This document shows positions 42,566 through 52,279 of a DNA stretch of 64,000 nt, one piece after another. Within the stretch, counting starts at the first letter, position 1, and each line of letters opens with the position of its first letter. The translations under genes were made by a program, and so were the position numbers. The notes beneath the pieces were generated by a model. The model saw only the letters and a list, made by a program, of their open reading frames with translations. It had not been told where the DNA came from and ran no database searches. The DNA is from Methanosphaerula palustris E1-9c (lineage in GTDB: Archaea > Halobacteriota > Methanomicrobia > Methanomicrobiales > Methanospirillaceae): contig NC_011832.1 in the NCBI RefSeq assembly GCF_000021965.1, forward strand, positions 992,001 to 1,056,000, read 5' to 3'.

Positions 42566-44659
42566 TCACAGCCGTGAGAAGAGCGCGGCGACGTCGCCGA
42601 AGTCGATCTGCTGGTTGCCGTTGAAGTCGAAGAGCTGCACCGGTTCATGGTCGGCGATCCAGTCCATCTGGTTGAAGAAGGTGGTCACATCGCCGAAGTC
42701 GAGCTTGCCGTTCCCGTTCAGATCCTCGTAGAGCCTGTCGTGATCGGGATCGGTCGGGTCAAGCTGGTTCGGCGGGATCGGCTGTGGACCAGGGTTCGCA
42801 TAGGCGACGAGGGGGAACTGGTCCATGGTGCCGGCTGCGATCTGGTTTGGGCTGTCAGCGAATCCGTCCCGGTTCTGATCGACTGCAAGGTCGGAGAACC
42901 CGGTCTGTGTGGGGTTCCCCCAGTAGTTGCCGCCCAGGTACGGGCCGCCTGCCAGGTTCTGTCCGGTGGTCTTACTGGTGTTCCAACTTGTCGTATTGAC
43001 CCACCCAGAGATGATTACGTTCTGTCCGTTAACAATCTGGTTGTCTGCGATTAAACTCTGGTTCATTGAGAGGAGGTACAGCCCGGTATTCAGACTTTCG
43101 GTTATCCTGTTGTGCTCGACCCTGATATCGGCTGTGGAACGGGAGAGGAGGCCGCGATAGTTGGAGGTGAGTGTGTTGTCAGCGATTGCGAGGTTGGTAG
43201 TTTCTCCATCCAGGAAGATTCCGGCATACGAGCAGTCGGAGATGGTGGTATCATTCACCGATCCGTTGGTGGCATGATACAGGTAACACCCGTCCTCCCA
43301 GTTTGAGATGGCCAGGTTGGTGATATTCAGTCCATCGACAGGGTCTCCGTTGTTGTACGCGAGGATCCCGACCGATCCCTGCCGGCCGGAGCCCCGAAGG
43401 AGGTGTCCCTTCCCGTCGATCGTCACATTCTGTGCCGTGACCAGGATCCCCGTATCGGCGTCGCTGCTGATCAGATCCTTTGCAAGGTAATATTCACCGG
43501 GAACCGAGCAGGTGTACGGGAGGGAACTGATCTCCTTCGGCGCCGGTGATGGGGTGGCTGCAAAGTTGACGTCCAGCGTCTGCCACACCAGGGCAGCCCA
43601 ATCATCATTGTCTCTGAACTGCATTGTCGCAGAGTAGTCCATGTCCATCGAAACTCGGAAGACGCCGCGTGGATGCCCATCCGAGACTCCCCAGGAGTTG
43701 ACCATGATCCAGTACCTGTTCGTCGGGTCGGTGTCATTGTATCCGACGCAGAGTACTTCATGCCCCCCGCCCTCGTTTTCATTATAGAGTGTGTTCTGCC
43801 AGGGGGTCATGTTCCATGCGGTCTCCTCCGAACTGTTCATGAAGAACTCTATGAAGGATCCCCAGGCCGTAGAATTGGGGAGATTGAACCCAAAACCAAT
43901 GGCACGGTTCTGGTCGAGCACAGCCTTAATGTTGCTGATCGCCTGCTCGTTGCCAATATGTCGTGTCTCGATCCGTTGCGCTTTGATCTGATAGATCTGG
44001 TAGTGGGGTTCTGTGGAGATTGCAAAGGCAGGCTCGTAGGACCGCTGTTCTGTCCCTGACCATGTGGTCCCGTCCTGGTACTCAGCGTTCAGGTTGGACC
44101 AGGGAACTGCTATCCCGGTTGTGGTATAAAAATTAGCGAGATTAAAGAAATCTCCTCCAGTCCCTGCCCATTTATTCCCAGAACCACCATTATAGTTGGC
44201 GTCCAGGTACGAGATCGAGAATCGGTCCTTCACCCCGTTCTGGACGGCATGGGCGATCTCCATCACCCCGGTTCCCGCCCAGACCCAGCAATTCCCGATC
44301 GATCCTTGATTTCGTTCAGCCGGGATGTAATCCAGGTAAGGGAGGAGATCCTTGTATCCGCCCACAGATGTGGTATTATTCTGGAGCTGGCTGGAAGAAC
44401 CGGTAGCCGGCACCGACACCAGGGGTAATGCATTGTACTGAGCATCCCATTCCTTGAGCTGCTCGGATGAGGGGTGCATCACCGTGTAGACTGGTGTCTC
44501 GTCGGTGGCGTGGAGATCTACCCCCCTGTTCTGAATATCCGAGAAGAATGCCGGCATTTTCAATGATTCGTTCACCGTTTCGGCTGCTGCCGGGAAAATG
44601 AGAAGGCTGCAGCAGATGAGAAGGATGAGGAGAGACCTGAGCGAAGGATATGAAGACAT
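42566..44659 (-). CDS. Secreted papain-like cysteine protease with beta-helix and dockerin-like repeats (copy 1)
   Basis: A 697-residue protein. After a signal peptide comes a propeptide-like region, then the papain-type domain, with the active-site Cys in GSIGNCWVWAG, His in GGGHEVLCVGYND and Asn in YWIMVNSWG. The middle part is a right-handed beta-helix of the NosD type (INNLAI-like turns, DGCYLYHATNGSVNDTTIS). The C-terminus has two Asp- and Asn-rich EF-hand-like repeats (DLNGNGKLDFGDV and DFNGNQQIDFGDV) as in type I dockerin. The start ATG 44659 places the signal peptide at the N-terminus. The gene is duplicated downstream at 44849. It likely cleaves external protein or binds to a cohesin-like partner; neither is proven. 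Confidence 0.85.
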   Translation of the reverse strand: MSSYPSLRSLLILLICCSLLIFPAAAETVNESLKMPAFFSDIQNRGVDLHATDETPVYTVMHPSSEQLKEWDAQYNALPLVSVPATGSSSQLQNNTTSVGGYKDLLPYLDYIPAERNQGSIGNCWVWAGTGVMEIAHAVQNGVKDRFSISYLDANYNGGSGNKWAGTGGDFFNLANFYTTTGIAVPWSNLNAEYQDGTTWSGTEQRSYEPAFAISTEPHYQIYQIKAQRIETRHIGNEQAISNIKAVLDQNRAIGFGFNLPNSTAWGSFIEFFMNSSEETAWNMTPWQNTLYNENEGGGHEVLCVGYNDTDPTNRYWIMVNSWGVSDGHPRGVFRVSMDMDYSATMQFRDNDDWAALVWQTLDVNFAATPSPAPKEISSLPYTCSVPGEYYLAKDLISSDADTGILVTAQNVTIDGKGHLLRGSGRQGSVGILAYNNGDPVDGLNITNLAISNWEDGCYLYHATNGSVNDTTISDCSYAGIFLDGETTNLAIADNTLTSNYRGLLSRSTADIRVEHNRITESLNTGLYLLSMNQSLIADNQIVNGQNVIISGWVNTTSWNTSKTTGQNLAGGPYLGGNYWGNPTQTGFSDLAVDQNRDGFADSPNQIAAGTMDQFPLVAYANPGPQPIPPNQLDPTDPDHDRLYEDLNGNGKLDFGDVTTFFNQMDWIADHEPVQLFDFNGNQQIDFGDVAALFSRL

Positions 44660-44848
44660 CTGGATGGTTGATCTGATGCTATAGAATTTGAATGAACTGG
44701 ATGTGATAGTTCGATCCGTCTGCAAAAGTTCTCGCCATAGTTTCAATCTCCTTCTGAAAGAAAACCATGATTCTCACCTCGATATTCGGGTATTCCGATT
44801 GGAAAACTGTTCGCCGGCCCTCATAATAAAATTAGGGAATATTTCTCA

Positions 44849-46945
44849 TCATAATCGTGAGAAGAGCGAGGCGATGTCGCCGAAGTCGATCCGCTGGTTA
44901 CCGTCGAAGTCGAAGAGCTGCACCGGTTCATGGTCGGCGATCCAGTCTATCTGGTTGAAGAAGGTGGTCACATCGCCGAAGTCGAACTTGCCGTTTCCGT
45001 TCAGGTCCTCATAGAGCCGATCGTGATCGGGATCGGTCGGGGCGAGCTGGTTCGGCGGGATCGGCTGTGGACCAGGGTTCGCATAGGCGACGAGGGGGAG
45101 CTGGTCAATGTTGCCGGCTCCGATCTGGTTTGGACTGTCTGCGAATCCGTCCCGGTTCTGATCGGCTGCAAGGTCGGAGAACCCGGTCTGTGTGGGGTTC
45201 CCCCAGTAGTTGCCGCCCAGGTACGGGCCGCCTGCCAGGTTCTGTCCGGTGGTCTTACTGGTATTCCAGGCGATCGTGGTGACTCCAGTGGGGAGAGCCA
45301 GGTTTATTTTATTAATAAACTGGTTGTCTGCGATCAAACTCTGGTTCATTGAGATGAGGTCCAGACCGGCATTCTGGTTCTGGGTGATCCGGTTGTGCTC
45401 GATCCTGATATCGGCTGTGGAACGGGAGAGGAGACCGTAGTAGTTGGCGGTGAGCGTGTTGTCAGCGATCGCGAGGCCGGCAGTGCCTCCGTCCAGGAAG
45501 ATTCCGGCATACGAGCAGTCGGAGATGGTAGTATCATTCACCGATCCGTCGGTGGCATGATACAGGTAACACCCGTCCTCCCAGTTTGAGATGGCCAGGT
45601 TGGTGATATTCAGCCCATCGACTGGATCTCCGTTGTTGTATGCGAGGATTCCGACCGATCCCTGCTGGCCTGAGCCCCGAAGGAGGTGCCCCTTCCCATC
45701 GATCGTCACATTCTGTGCCGTGACCAGGATCCCGGTATCCGCATCGCTGCTGATCAGATCCTTTGAGAGGTAATACTCACCCGGAACCGAACAGGTGTAC
45801 GGGAGGGAACTGATCTCCTTCGGCGACGGTGACGGGGTGGATGCAAAGCTGACGTTCAGTGTCTGCCACAACTGAGCTGCACTATCATCACTGTCTTTGA
45901 ACTGCACCGTCGCCGAGTAGTCCATGTCCATCGAAACCCGGAAGACGCCGCGTGGATGGCCCTTCGAGACCCCCCAGGAGTTGACCATGATCCAGTACCT
46001 GTTGGCCGGGTCGGTGTCATTGTATCCGACACAGACCACCGCATGCCCCCCGCCTTCCGTATTGTTCCAGAAGGTATTCTGCCAGGGGGTCATATTCCAT
46101 ACGGTCTCCTCCGAACTGTTATCCCAGAAGTCGTCGAAGGAATCCCAGGCCGTAGTATTGGGGAGATAAAACATGATGTCGACGGCACGGTTCTGGTCGA
46201 GTACGGCCTTGATATTGTTGATCGCCTGCTCGTCTCCAACATGCCGTGTCTCGATTCGTTCAGTCTTGATCTGATCGATCTGGTAGTATGGTTCGGTGGA
46301 GATTGCAAAGGCGGGCTCGTAGGACCGCTGCTCTGTCGCTGACCATTTGGTCCCGTCCTGGTACTCAGCGTTCTGGTTGGACCAGGGGACTGCTATCCCA
46401 GTTCCAGAATAGAAATCGGCCACAGTGGAGATGTAGCCTCCGTTTCCTGCCCAGGCATTCCCTGAACCACCGTTATAGTTTGCATCCAGGTACGAGATCG
46501 AGAGCCGATCCTTCACCCCGTTCTGGACGGCGTGGGCGATCTCCATCACAGCGGTCCCTGCCCAGACCCAGCAGTTTCCGATCCGTCCCTGGTCTCGTTC
46601 TGCCGGGGTGTAATCAAGATATGGGAGAAGATCTTTGTATCCACTCACAGATGTGGTATTATTCTGGAGCTGGCTGGAAGAACTGGTAGCCGGCACTGAC
46701 ACCAGGGGCAATGCATTGTACTGGGTATTCCATGCCTTGAGCTGCTCGGATGAGGGGTGCATCACCGTGTGGACCGGTGTCTCGTCAGTGGCGGGGAGAT
46801 CTACCCCCCGGTTCTGAATATCCGAGAAGAATGCCGGCATCTTCAACGATTCGTTCGCTGTTTCGGCTGCAACTGGAATAATGAGAAGACCGCAGCAGAT
46901 GATTATCAGAAGGGTAAGATACCTGATCGATGGATATGAAAACAT
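44849..46945 (-). CDS. Secreted papain-like cysteine protease with beta-helix and dockerin-like repeats (copy 2)
   Basis: A 698-residue paralogue of the gene at 42566, with the same signal peptide, propeptide-like region, catalytic Cys, His and Asn segments (GRIGNCWVWAG, GGGHAVVCVGYND, YWIMVNSWG), NosD-type beta-helix and C-terminal EF-hand-like pair (DLNGNGKFDFGDV, DFDGNQRIDFGDI). Most of the sequence is identical to copy 1; differences cluster in the loop around the INTGGI-like region of the protease domain and in parts of the beta-helix. The start ATG 46945 begins the conserved MFSYPSIR signal. Copy 1 follows about 190 bases downstream. Confidence 0.85.
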   Translation of the reverse strand: MFSYPSIRYLTLLIIICCGLLIIPVAAETANESLKMPAFFSDIQNRGVDLPATDETPVHTVMHPSSEQLKAWNTQYNALPLVSVPATSSSSQLQNNTTSVSGYKDLLPYLDYTPAERDQGRIGNCWVWAGTAVMEIAHAVQNGVKDRLSISYLDANYNGGSGNAWAGNGGYISTVADFYSGTGIAVPWSNQNAEYQDGTKWSATEQRSYEPAFAISTEPYYQIDQIKTERIETRHVGDEQAINNIKAVLDQNRAVDIMFYLPNTTAWDSFDDFWDNSSEETVWNMTPWQNTFWNNTEGGGHAVVCVGYNDTDPANRYWIMVNSWGVSKGHPRGVFRVSMDMDYSATVQFKDSDDSAAQLWQTLNVSFASTPSPSPKEISSLPYTCSVPGEYYLSKDLISSDADTGILVTAQNVTIDGKGHLLRGSGQQGSVGILAYNNGDPVDGLNITNLAISNWEDGCYLYHATDGSVNDTTISDCSYAGIFLDGGTAGLAIADNTLTANYYGLLSRSTADIRIEHNRITQNQNAGLDLISMNQSLIADNQFINKINLALPTGVTTIAWNTSKTTGQNLAGGPYLGGNYWGNPTQTGFSDLAADQNRDGFADSPNQIGAGNIDQLPLVAYANPGPQPIPPNQLAPTDPDHDRLYEDLNGNGKFDFGDVTTFFNQIDWIADHEPVQLFDFDGNQRIDFGDIASLFSRL

Positions 46946-47007
46946 CGTAATAATCAATCCGATGTCGAAGAATTAGAATGAGCTGGATCGGATCCTTTGG
47001 ATCCAGT

Positions 47008-48489
47008 TCACTGTTTGGTTGACTGCAGATAAACATTGACTGCCGCTGATACCGCAGCCATCTCCTTCCCCTGCCGGAGAGAGGTGGCCAGCGTCTGCAT
47101 TCTGGTCTCCTCCTCGCGGATGAACCTGGAGAGGTTCCGCTGCACATGCTCCTCCTGCAGGAAGTGGGTGTGCGTGTCCCCTTCGACAAAGTGGGGGTTG
47201 TGCATGATCGCATGGTGGAGGGGAAGTGTTGTCTTGACCCCGAGGATCACATACTCATAGATCGCTCTCCGCATCCGCTCGATCGTCTCCTGCCGTGTTG
47301 CACCGTATGCACAGAGCTTGGAGATCATCGAATCGTAGTTGGTCGGGATCGAATACCCCATATGGATCCCGCTGTCCACGCGGATCCCTGGACCACCTGG
47401 CGATCTGTACCTGACGATCTTACCCGGGTCGGCAGCAAAGTTATGAAGCGGATCCTCAGCGTTGATCCTGCATTCGATCGCATGCCCCCGTATCGAGATA
47501 TCCTGCTGATCAAAGGCCACATCCTCCCCCGAGGCGATTGCCATCTGCTGCCTGACAATATCGATCCCGGTAATCAGTTCGGTGATCGTATGCTCCACCT
47601 GCAGCCGGGTGTTCATCTCCATAAAATAGTAGTTTCCGCCGGAGTACAGAAATTCCACCGTTCCTGCATTCGCGTAATGGCAGGCCTTGGCGACTGCAAT
47701 TGCAGATGCCGACATCCGCTCGCGCAGGTGTGGGGTCATGATCGGACATGGCGCCTCCTCGACCAGTTTCTGGTGCCGCCGCTGGATTGAACATTCCCGA
47801 TCATAGAGGTGGACTACATGCCCCCGCCGATCCGCCAGCACCTGAAACTCGATATGTCGGGGCTTGATCAGGTACTTCTCGATAAAGACGGTCGGATCCC
47901 CAAATGCGGACTCGGCGATCCGCATCCCGGTGGAGAGTGCTGATTCGAGTCCGTCCTCGTCATTGACGATCTGCATTCCGATCCCGCCACCGCCTGCAGA
48001 GGCCTTGACGATCACAGGATACCCGATCTCAGCCGCGACCTTCTTCGCCTCATCGATAGAGGTTACCCCATCAGGGGTCCCTGGGAGGACTGGAACACCG
48101 GCTTTACGCATCATGTGCTTGGCGCCGATCTTCGATCCCATCGCTTCGATCGTCTTCCAGAACGGACCGATGAAGACGATACCCTCTTCAAGGCAGCGCT
48201 TTGCAAAATCTGCATTCTCGGCAAGGAACCCATACCCCGGATGGATCGCCTCGACACCTGACTTCTTTGCGATGTCAATGATCCGTTCGATATTCAGATA
48301 ACTCTTCGAAGGGGGGGCCTCACCAACGAGAAAGGATTCATCTGCGTACTTGACATGGAGTGAATTCTGATCCACGGTCGAGTAGATTGCTACTGATTCG
48401 ATCCCGAGTTCCTTACAGGCCCTCATTACCCTGATTGCAATCTCACCACGGTTGGCGATCAGCACCTTGTCGAAGTACTTCATTCTCAT
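47008..48489 (-). CDS. pycA: Pyruvate carboxylase subunit A (biotin carboxylase)
   Basis: A 493-residue ATP-grasp enzyme that carboxylates the biotin on PycB. The N-terminus has KVLIANRGEIAIRVMRAC, the ATP-binding glycine loop is ASAGGGGIGM, and EMNTRLQVEHTITELITG and the catalytic region RIDSG-like PGIRVDSGI follow. Split pyruvate carboxylase is typical of methanogens, where it makes oxaloacetate for the incomplete citrate cycle. The ATG at 48489 overlaps the pycB stop as ATGA; the internal ATG 48483 is also possible. It is the last gene of the biotin cluster. Confidence 0.95.
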   Translation of the reverse strand: MRMKYFDKVLIANRGEIAIRVMRACKELGIESVAIYSTVDQNSLHVKYADESFLVGEAPPSKSYLNIERIIDIAKKSGVEAIHPGYGFLAENADFAKRCLEEGIVFIGPFWKTIEAMGSKIGAKHMMRKAGVPVLPGTPDGVTSIDEAKKVAAEIGYPVIVKASAGGGGIGMQIVNDEDGLESALSTGMRIAESAFGDPTVFIEKYLIKPRHIEFQVLADRRGHVVHLYDRECSIQRRHQKLVEEAPCPIMTPHLRERMSASAIAVAKACHYANAGTVEFLYSGGNYYFMEMNTRLQVEHTITELITGIDIVRQQMAIASGEDVAFDQQDISIRGHAIECRINAEDPLHNFAADPGKIVRYRSPGGPGIRVDSGIHMGYSIPTNYDSMISKLCAYGATRQETIERMRRAIYEYVILGVKTTLPLHHAIMHNPHFVEGDTHTHFLQEEHVQRNLSRFIREEETRMQTLATSLRQGKEMAAVSAAVNVYLQSTKQ

Positions 48490-50225
48490 TCCATCACCAG
48501 CAGCACATCGCCGTTCTGGACGACGTCACCTGCATCGACGAAGATCTCGGTGACTACCCCATCCCGTGTGCTGTGGATCGGGTTCTCCATCTTCATTGCT
48601 TCAAGCACCAGCAGCGTGTCCCCCTTCTTGACGACAGCCCCCCTGCTCGTCATCACCTCAAGAACCATCCCCTGCATATTGGACTTGACCCCGCCGACGA
48701 TCTCGCCCCGCGGGATCTTCTCAACTGGTCCTTTCTTTCCGACCTGGGATCCCTCGACTGAGATAATCCGAATATTGAAGATCTCGCCGTCCACCTCCAC
48801 CTCCATCTGGGACGGGACTGTGCTGCTTGCTTTGGCCACTGGCTCTGAGGAAGGGATCGCCTCCGCCTTCCGTTCGCCCTTCAAAAACGATGGGGCGATC
48901 GCCGGGTACATGATGTACGTGAGCACATCCTCCTCGGTGGAGGCAAGCCCGGCCAGTTTCGCCTGTTCAAACATTTTATCATAGGTCGGTTCGAGCAGGT
49001 CGGCTGGCCGGCCCGTGATCACCTTCTCCTCCCCGATGATCAATCTTCTGATCTCGTCGCTGATAGGGGCAGGTGAACGGCCATATAAACCTCGCACATA
49101 ATCCTTCACCTCCTTGGTCACGTTCTGGTAGCGTTCGCCACCGAGCAACACGTTCAGGACAGCCTGTGAACCCACAATCTGGCTGGTCGGGGTCACCAGG
49201 GGTGGATATCCAAGGTCGCGCCGGACCTTTGGCACCTCGGCAAAGACATCATCGAGCCGGTCGAGAGCGTCCTGCTCCTGCAACTGCGAGACCAGATTTG
49301 AGATCATCCCGCCAGGGAGTTGATAGATCAGTACATCCGAGTCGACCCGTTCTGAGATCGGGTTGACCAGGGCATTGTACTTCTCTCGGATTTTCAAGCA
49401 GTTGTTCCGGATCTTCCGCAATGTCAGCAGGTCGATTCCGGTCTCCCTCTTTGTTCCCTGCGTCGAAGCGACCACACTCTCGGTCGGGGGCTGTGAGGTG
49501 CCGAGCGAGAACGGGGACATCGCGGTATCAAGGATGTCGACCCCGGCTTCGATCGCCGCCTGATAACTCATCGGTGCAATCCCGCTGGTGGAATGGGAAT
49601 GAAGACAGACCTTGATGTCGACCGTCTTCTTGATCCCGGTGATCAGTTCCCGTGTTGCCTCCGGCATGATCAGTCCGGCCATATCCTTGATGCAGATCGA
49701 GTCACAACCCGCTGCATACAGTTCCTCTGCCATCGCGATGAAGGTCTCAGTGTTATGAACCGGGGAGAGCGTATACGAGATCGCACCCTGCAGATGACCA
49801 CCGACGTTCTTAACCTGATCCATTGACCGCTTCATATTCCGGATATCGTTCAATGCATCGAAGACCCGGAAGATATCGACACCGTTTACGGCCGAACGCT
49901 CAACAAACCGGTCCACGACATCGTCAGAGTAGTGCCGGTACCCGACCAGATTCTGCCCCCGCAGTAGCATCTGAATCGGAGTCTTTGGCAGCGCGGCTTT
50001 TAGTTCCCGAAGACGTTCCCAGGGATTCTCATTTAAAAATCGGATACAGGTGTCAAAGGTCGCACCTCCCCATGCCTCGGCTGAGAAGAAGCCGGCCCCG
50101 TCGATCAGGCGGGCGAGAGGTAACATATCCTCAGTCCGGAGGCGCGTCGCGATGAGTGACTGATGGGCATCCCTCAGCGTGGTATCGGTGATATAAAGTC
50201 TGTTTACAGGATCTGCAGCACTCAT
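48486..50225 (-). CDS. pycB: Pyruvate carboxylase subunit B (carboxyltransferase and biotin carrier)
   Basis: A 579-residue protein. The carboxyltransferase TIM barrel opens with DTTLRDAHQSLIATRLRT and has RGQNLVGYRHYSDD and the metal site in CLHSHSTSG. The C-terminal 80 residues form the biotinyl domain, with the biotin lysine in EAMKMENPI. Biotin is attached by BirA, whose gene lies in the same cluster. It overlaps pycA, and its start follows ecfT by 46 bases, so biotin uptake and the main biotin enzyme may be expressed together. Confidence 0.95.
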   Translation of the reverse strand: MSAADPVNRLYITDTTLRDAHQSLIATRLRTEDMLPLARLIDGAGFFSAEAWGGATFDTCIRFLNENPWERLRELKAALPKTPIQMLLRGQNLVGYRHYSDDVVDRFVERSAVNGVDIFRVFDALNDIRNMKRSMDQVKNVGGHLQGAISYTLSPVHNTETFIAMAEELYAAGCDSICIKDMAGLIMPEATRELITGIKKTVDIKVCLHSHSTSGIAPMSYQAAIEAGVDILDTAMSPFSLGTSQPPTESVVASTQGTKRETGIDLLTLRKIRNNCLKIREKYNALVNPISERVDSDVLIYQLPGGMISNLVSQLQEQDALDRLDDVFAEVPKVRRDLGYPPLVTPTSQIVGSQAVLNVLLGGERYQNVTKEVKDYVRGLYGRSPAPISDEIRRLIIGEEKVITGRPADLLEPTYDKMFEQAKLAGLASTEEDVLTYIMYPAIAPSFLKGERKAEAIPSSEPVAKASSTVPSQMEVEVDGEIFNIRIISVEGSQVGKKGPVEKIPRGEIVGGVKSNMQGMVLEVMTSRGAVVKKGDTLLVLEAMKMENPIHSTRDGVVTEIFVDAGDVVQNGDVLLVME

Positions 50226-50271
50226 TGGATACCTCTTGGCCTCGTTGTAGCGATAAAAGCCTCAGAGTGGT

Positions 50272-50925
50272 TCACTGTAAAAGTATAAAAACATCGCGAA
50301 CAGGCACGATTACAAGCAATCCAATCAGAATCGCAACAGTTGCAGGGAGGAGATCTGATCGGGCTGTCTTAAACTTTGGGCAGAGTGACCCCCCGCCGAC
50401 ATACCCGCGCAGGGCGAGTAGCGAAGCGAGGTCCCTTGACCGTTCCAGCTGGGTGTGGACGAGGAGTGTTCCTATCAACAACAGGGACCGGATCCCGGCC
50501 CCCTTTCCTTTCAGGGTCAGGGCTACCCTGATCCTCCGAAGGTCCTGGTGTGCGATCTCCAGGGACTGGATTGCGATCTCTGCGAGCAGCCCAATATCGA
50601 AGCCAAGGTGCCGGCCAAAGAGCCAGACCGCGAGGTCCAACATCTCCCCATCGACTCGTTCTTCATACGCCCATGATGCGATCAGCAGCACGACGGTGAT
50701 CCTGAGCAGGTAACTTCCGCCATCGCCGCCGGAGAAGTGCGTTATGATCGCTGAGAGGCCGATCATCGTCCCCATCGCGAGGATCACACCTTTCTTTGGG
50801 AGGGCTCGCCACGACCGGGTGAAGAGCAGCCACCAGACCAGGACCAGGGCGGCGGTCAGCATCGATGAATACGCCGCCCATGAGAGGATGAGGGTCGCTC
50901 CAAGTCTTATCCGTTGATCCTGCAT
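50272..50925 (-). CDS. ecfT: ECF transporter transmembrane subunit EcfT
   Basis: A 217-residue CbiQ/BioN-like protein. It has five hydrophobic segments and the family's two alanine-arginine coupling motifs, here seen as SRDLASLLALRGYVG in the last third. It couples the ATPases to the substrate-binding component. ATG 50925 starts the conserved part; a longer frame to 51015 runs into the ATPase gene. It overlaps the ecfA' end by about 19 bases. With BioY upstream, the substrate is almost certainly biotin. Confidence 0.85.
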   Translation of the reverse strand: MQDQRIRLGATLILSWAAYSSMLTAALVLVWWLLFTRSWRALPKKGVILAMGTMIGLSAIITHFSGGDGGSYLLRITVVLLIASWAYEERVDGEMLDLAVWLFGRHLGFDIGLLAEIAIQSLEIAHQDLRRIRVALTLKGKGAGIRSLLLIGTLLVHTQLERSRDLASLLALRGYVGGGSLCPKFKTARSDLLPATVAILIGLLVIVPVRDVFILLQ

Positions 50926-51605
50926 GCCGCCTCCTTCAGGTCCTCTGGGGTCAGATTCTCCGGCACGACACCTGCACGGAGGAGCATCAGTACCGGAGGC
51001 GGAGCGGTCTGCCATGTTTTTATTCCCTCAGGCACCGGGCCACAGCAGACCAGTTGATGATCCCGGATCTCCCAGATCATGTCGACCCTTGGAAAGGTCC
51101 ACTGTTCGTGGGTGAAGAGGATTGTGATCCTGCTCTGTCGTTCACCGAGCCTTCTACAGACCCGTTCCTTCTCCATGCAATCGAGCGAACTGAGTGGTTC
51201 GTCCAGCACCAGCAGGTCATGGTCGCTGGCAAGAATGCAGGTGAGTTGGAGTCGTTTCTGTTCGCCGCGGCTGAGTGTGAGGGGGTCTCGCTGCTCCAGA
51301 CCAGTCAGTCTCGCTTCGGCGAGGATGAGGTCCGGGTCGATCCCCCATGATGTAGCCTCGGCGTGGAGTGTCCGCTGGGTTATCTGGTACTCCGGGAACT
51401 GGAGCGAGAGCATCGTCTTCTTGATTCCATCAAGTCTTACCCTCCCTTCTGCAGGCTGGGCGACCCCGGTCATCACCTCGGCAAGTGAAGACTTGCCTGC
51501 ACCGATCCGCCCGGTGATCAGGTGGACACCTGGGGTGAAGGTGGCATCACACGAGAGGGACCAGTCCTCGTGCCGGATCACGACCTTCTCCAGCGTCAGG
51601 TGCAT
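50907..51605 (-). CDS. ECF transporter ATPase EcfA'
   Basis: A 232-residue ATPase. Walker A is GRIGAGKSSL, the signature is LSRGEQKRLQL, Walker B is LLVLDEPLSSLD, and the H-loop His lies in FTHEQWT. The second Gly of Walker A is replaced (GRIGAGKS), still compatible with ATP binding. The start is ATG 51605, which overlaps the upstream ATPase by 10 bases; the longer frame to 52019 is the antisense of that gene's middle. It works with the neighbouring ATPase and EcfT. Confidence 0.88.
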   Translation of the reverse strand: MHLTLEKVVIRHEDWSLSCDATFTPGVHLITGRIGAGKSSLAEVMTGVAQPAEGRVRLDGIKKTMLSLQFPEYQITQRTLHAEATSWGIDPDLILAEARLTGLEQRDPLTLSRGEQKRLQLTCILASDHDLLVLDEPLSSLDCMEKERVCRRLGERQSRITILFTHEQWTFPRVDMIWEIRDHQLVCCGPVPEGIKTWQTAPPPVLMLLRAGVVPENLTPEDLKEAACRING

Positions 51606-52279
51606 CGGCCCCCCTCCATCCAGAAGAAGAGGGGGGAGAACCCCTCTGTCCTGATCTGGTTGAAGACAGCCCCGGGTCTGCCGGAAGCCAGGACCTGACC
51701 GTCTTTTAAGAAGATCACCTGGTCTGCTGCTGATGCGAGAGCCATGTTCTGGGTGCAGAAGAGCAGGTACCTGACTGAGGAAGGCTGAATCAGCCTGGTG
51801 ATCCCGGCCAGGGTCTGATGATCGAGGTATGCATCGAACTCGTCCAGGATCAGCACGGTCGGTTCCTTCACCAGCGCAGTCGCCAGTGCCACGACCCCTT
51901 TCTCCCCGCCTGAGAGTGTTCTGGTCAACCGGTCGAGGAGGTGGACGATTCCGAGCCGGTCGCAGACCTGTTCGACGGCGGACTCTGTCTCCTGGCACGA
52001 GAGGCCGGCGAACCGGCATGGGGACGCCACTTCGTCCCTGACCGTTGAGAAGAGGATGTTCCGGTCAGGAGATGAGGAAACCCATGCGACCTCCATCTCT
52101 CGTGGCGGTGTTCCATCGATCAACACGGTCCCCTGTGTGGGGGTCGTGAGCCCGGCGCAGACCTCAAGGAGTGTGGTCTTGCCTGACCCGTTCGGGCCGA
52201 TAACGGCGGTTGCTCCCCTATCGATCGAGAGGGTGGGTATCTTTACCACCCGCTGGTTGATCTGTGAGAGTGTGATCAT
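51596..52279 (-). CDS. ECF transporter ATPase EcfA
   Basis: A 227-residue ATPase. Walker A is GPNGSGKTTL, the signature is LSGGEKGVVALA, Walker B is VLILDEFDAYLD (the catalytic Glu present) and the end includes QVIFLKDGQV. The H-loop position reads FCTQN, with a Gln where most ATPases have His, a possible asymmetric site. It overlaps bioY (upstream) by 4 bases and EcfA' (downstream) by 10. Confidence 0.88.
   Translation of the reverse strand: MITLSQINQRVVKIPTLSIDRGATAVIGPNGSGKTTLLEVCAGLTTPTQGTVLIDGTPPREMEVAWVSSSPDRNILFSTVRDEVASPCRFAGLSCQETESAVEQVCDRLGIVHLLDRLTRTLSGGEKGVVALATALVKEPTVLILDEFDAYLDHQTLAGITRLIQPSSVRYLLFCTQNMALASAADQVIFLKDGQVLASGRPGAVFNQIRTEGFSPLFFWMEGGRCT

Noticed and set aside
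51606-52019. Long N-terminal extension of the EcfA' reading frame
   Set aside because: It lies wholly inside the upstream EcfA gene in another frame and is an Arg/Pro-rich shadow sequence; the ATPase starts properly at 51605.
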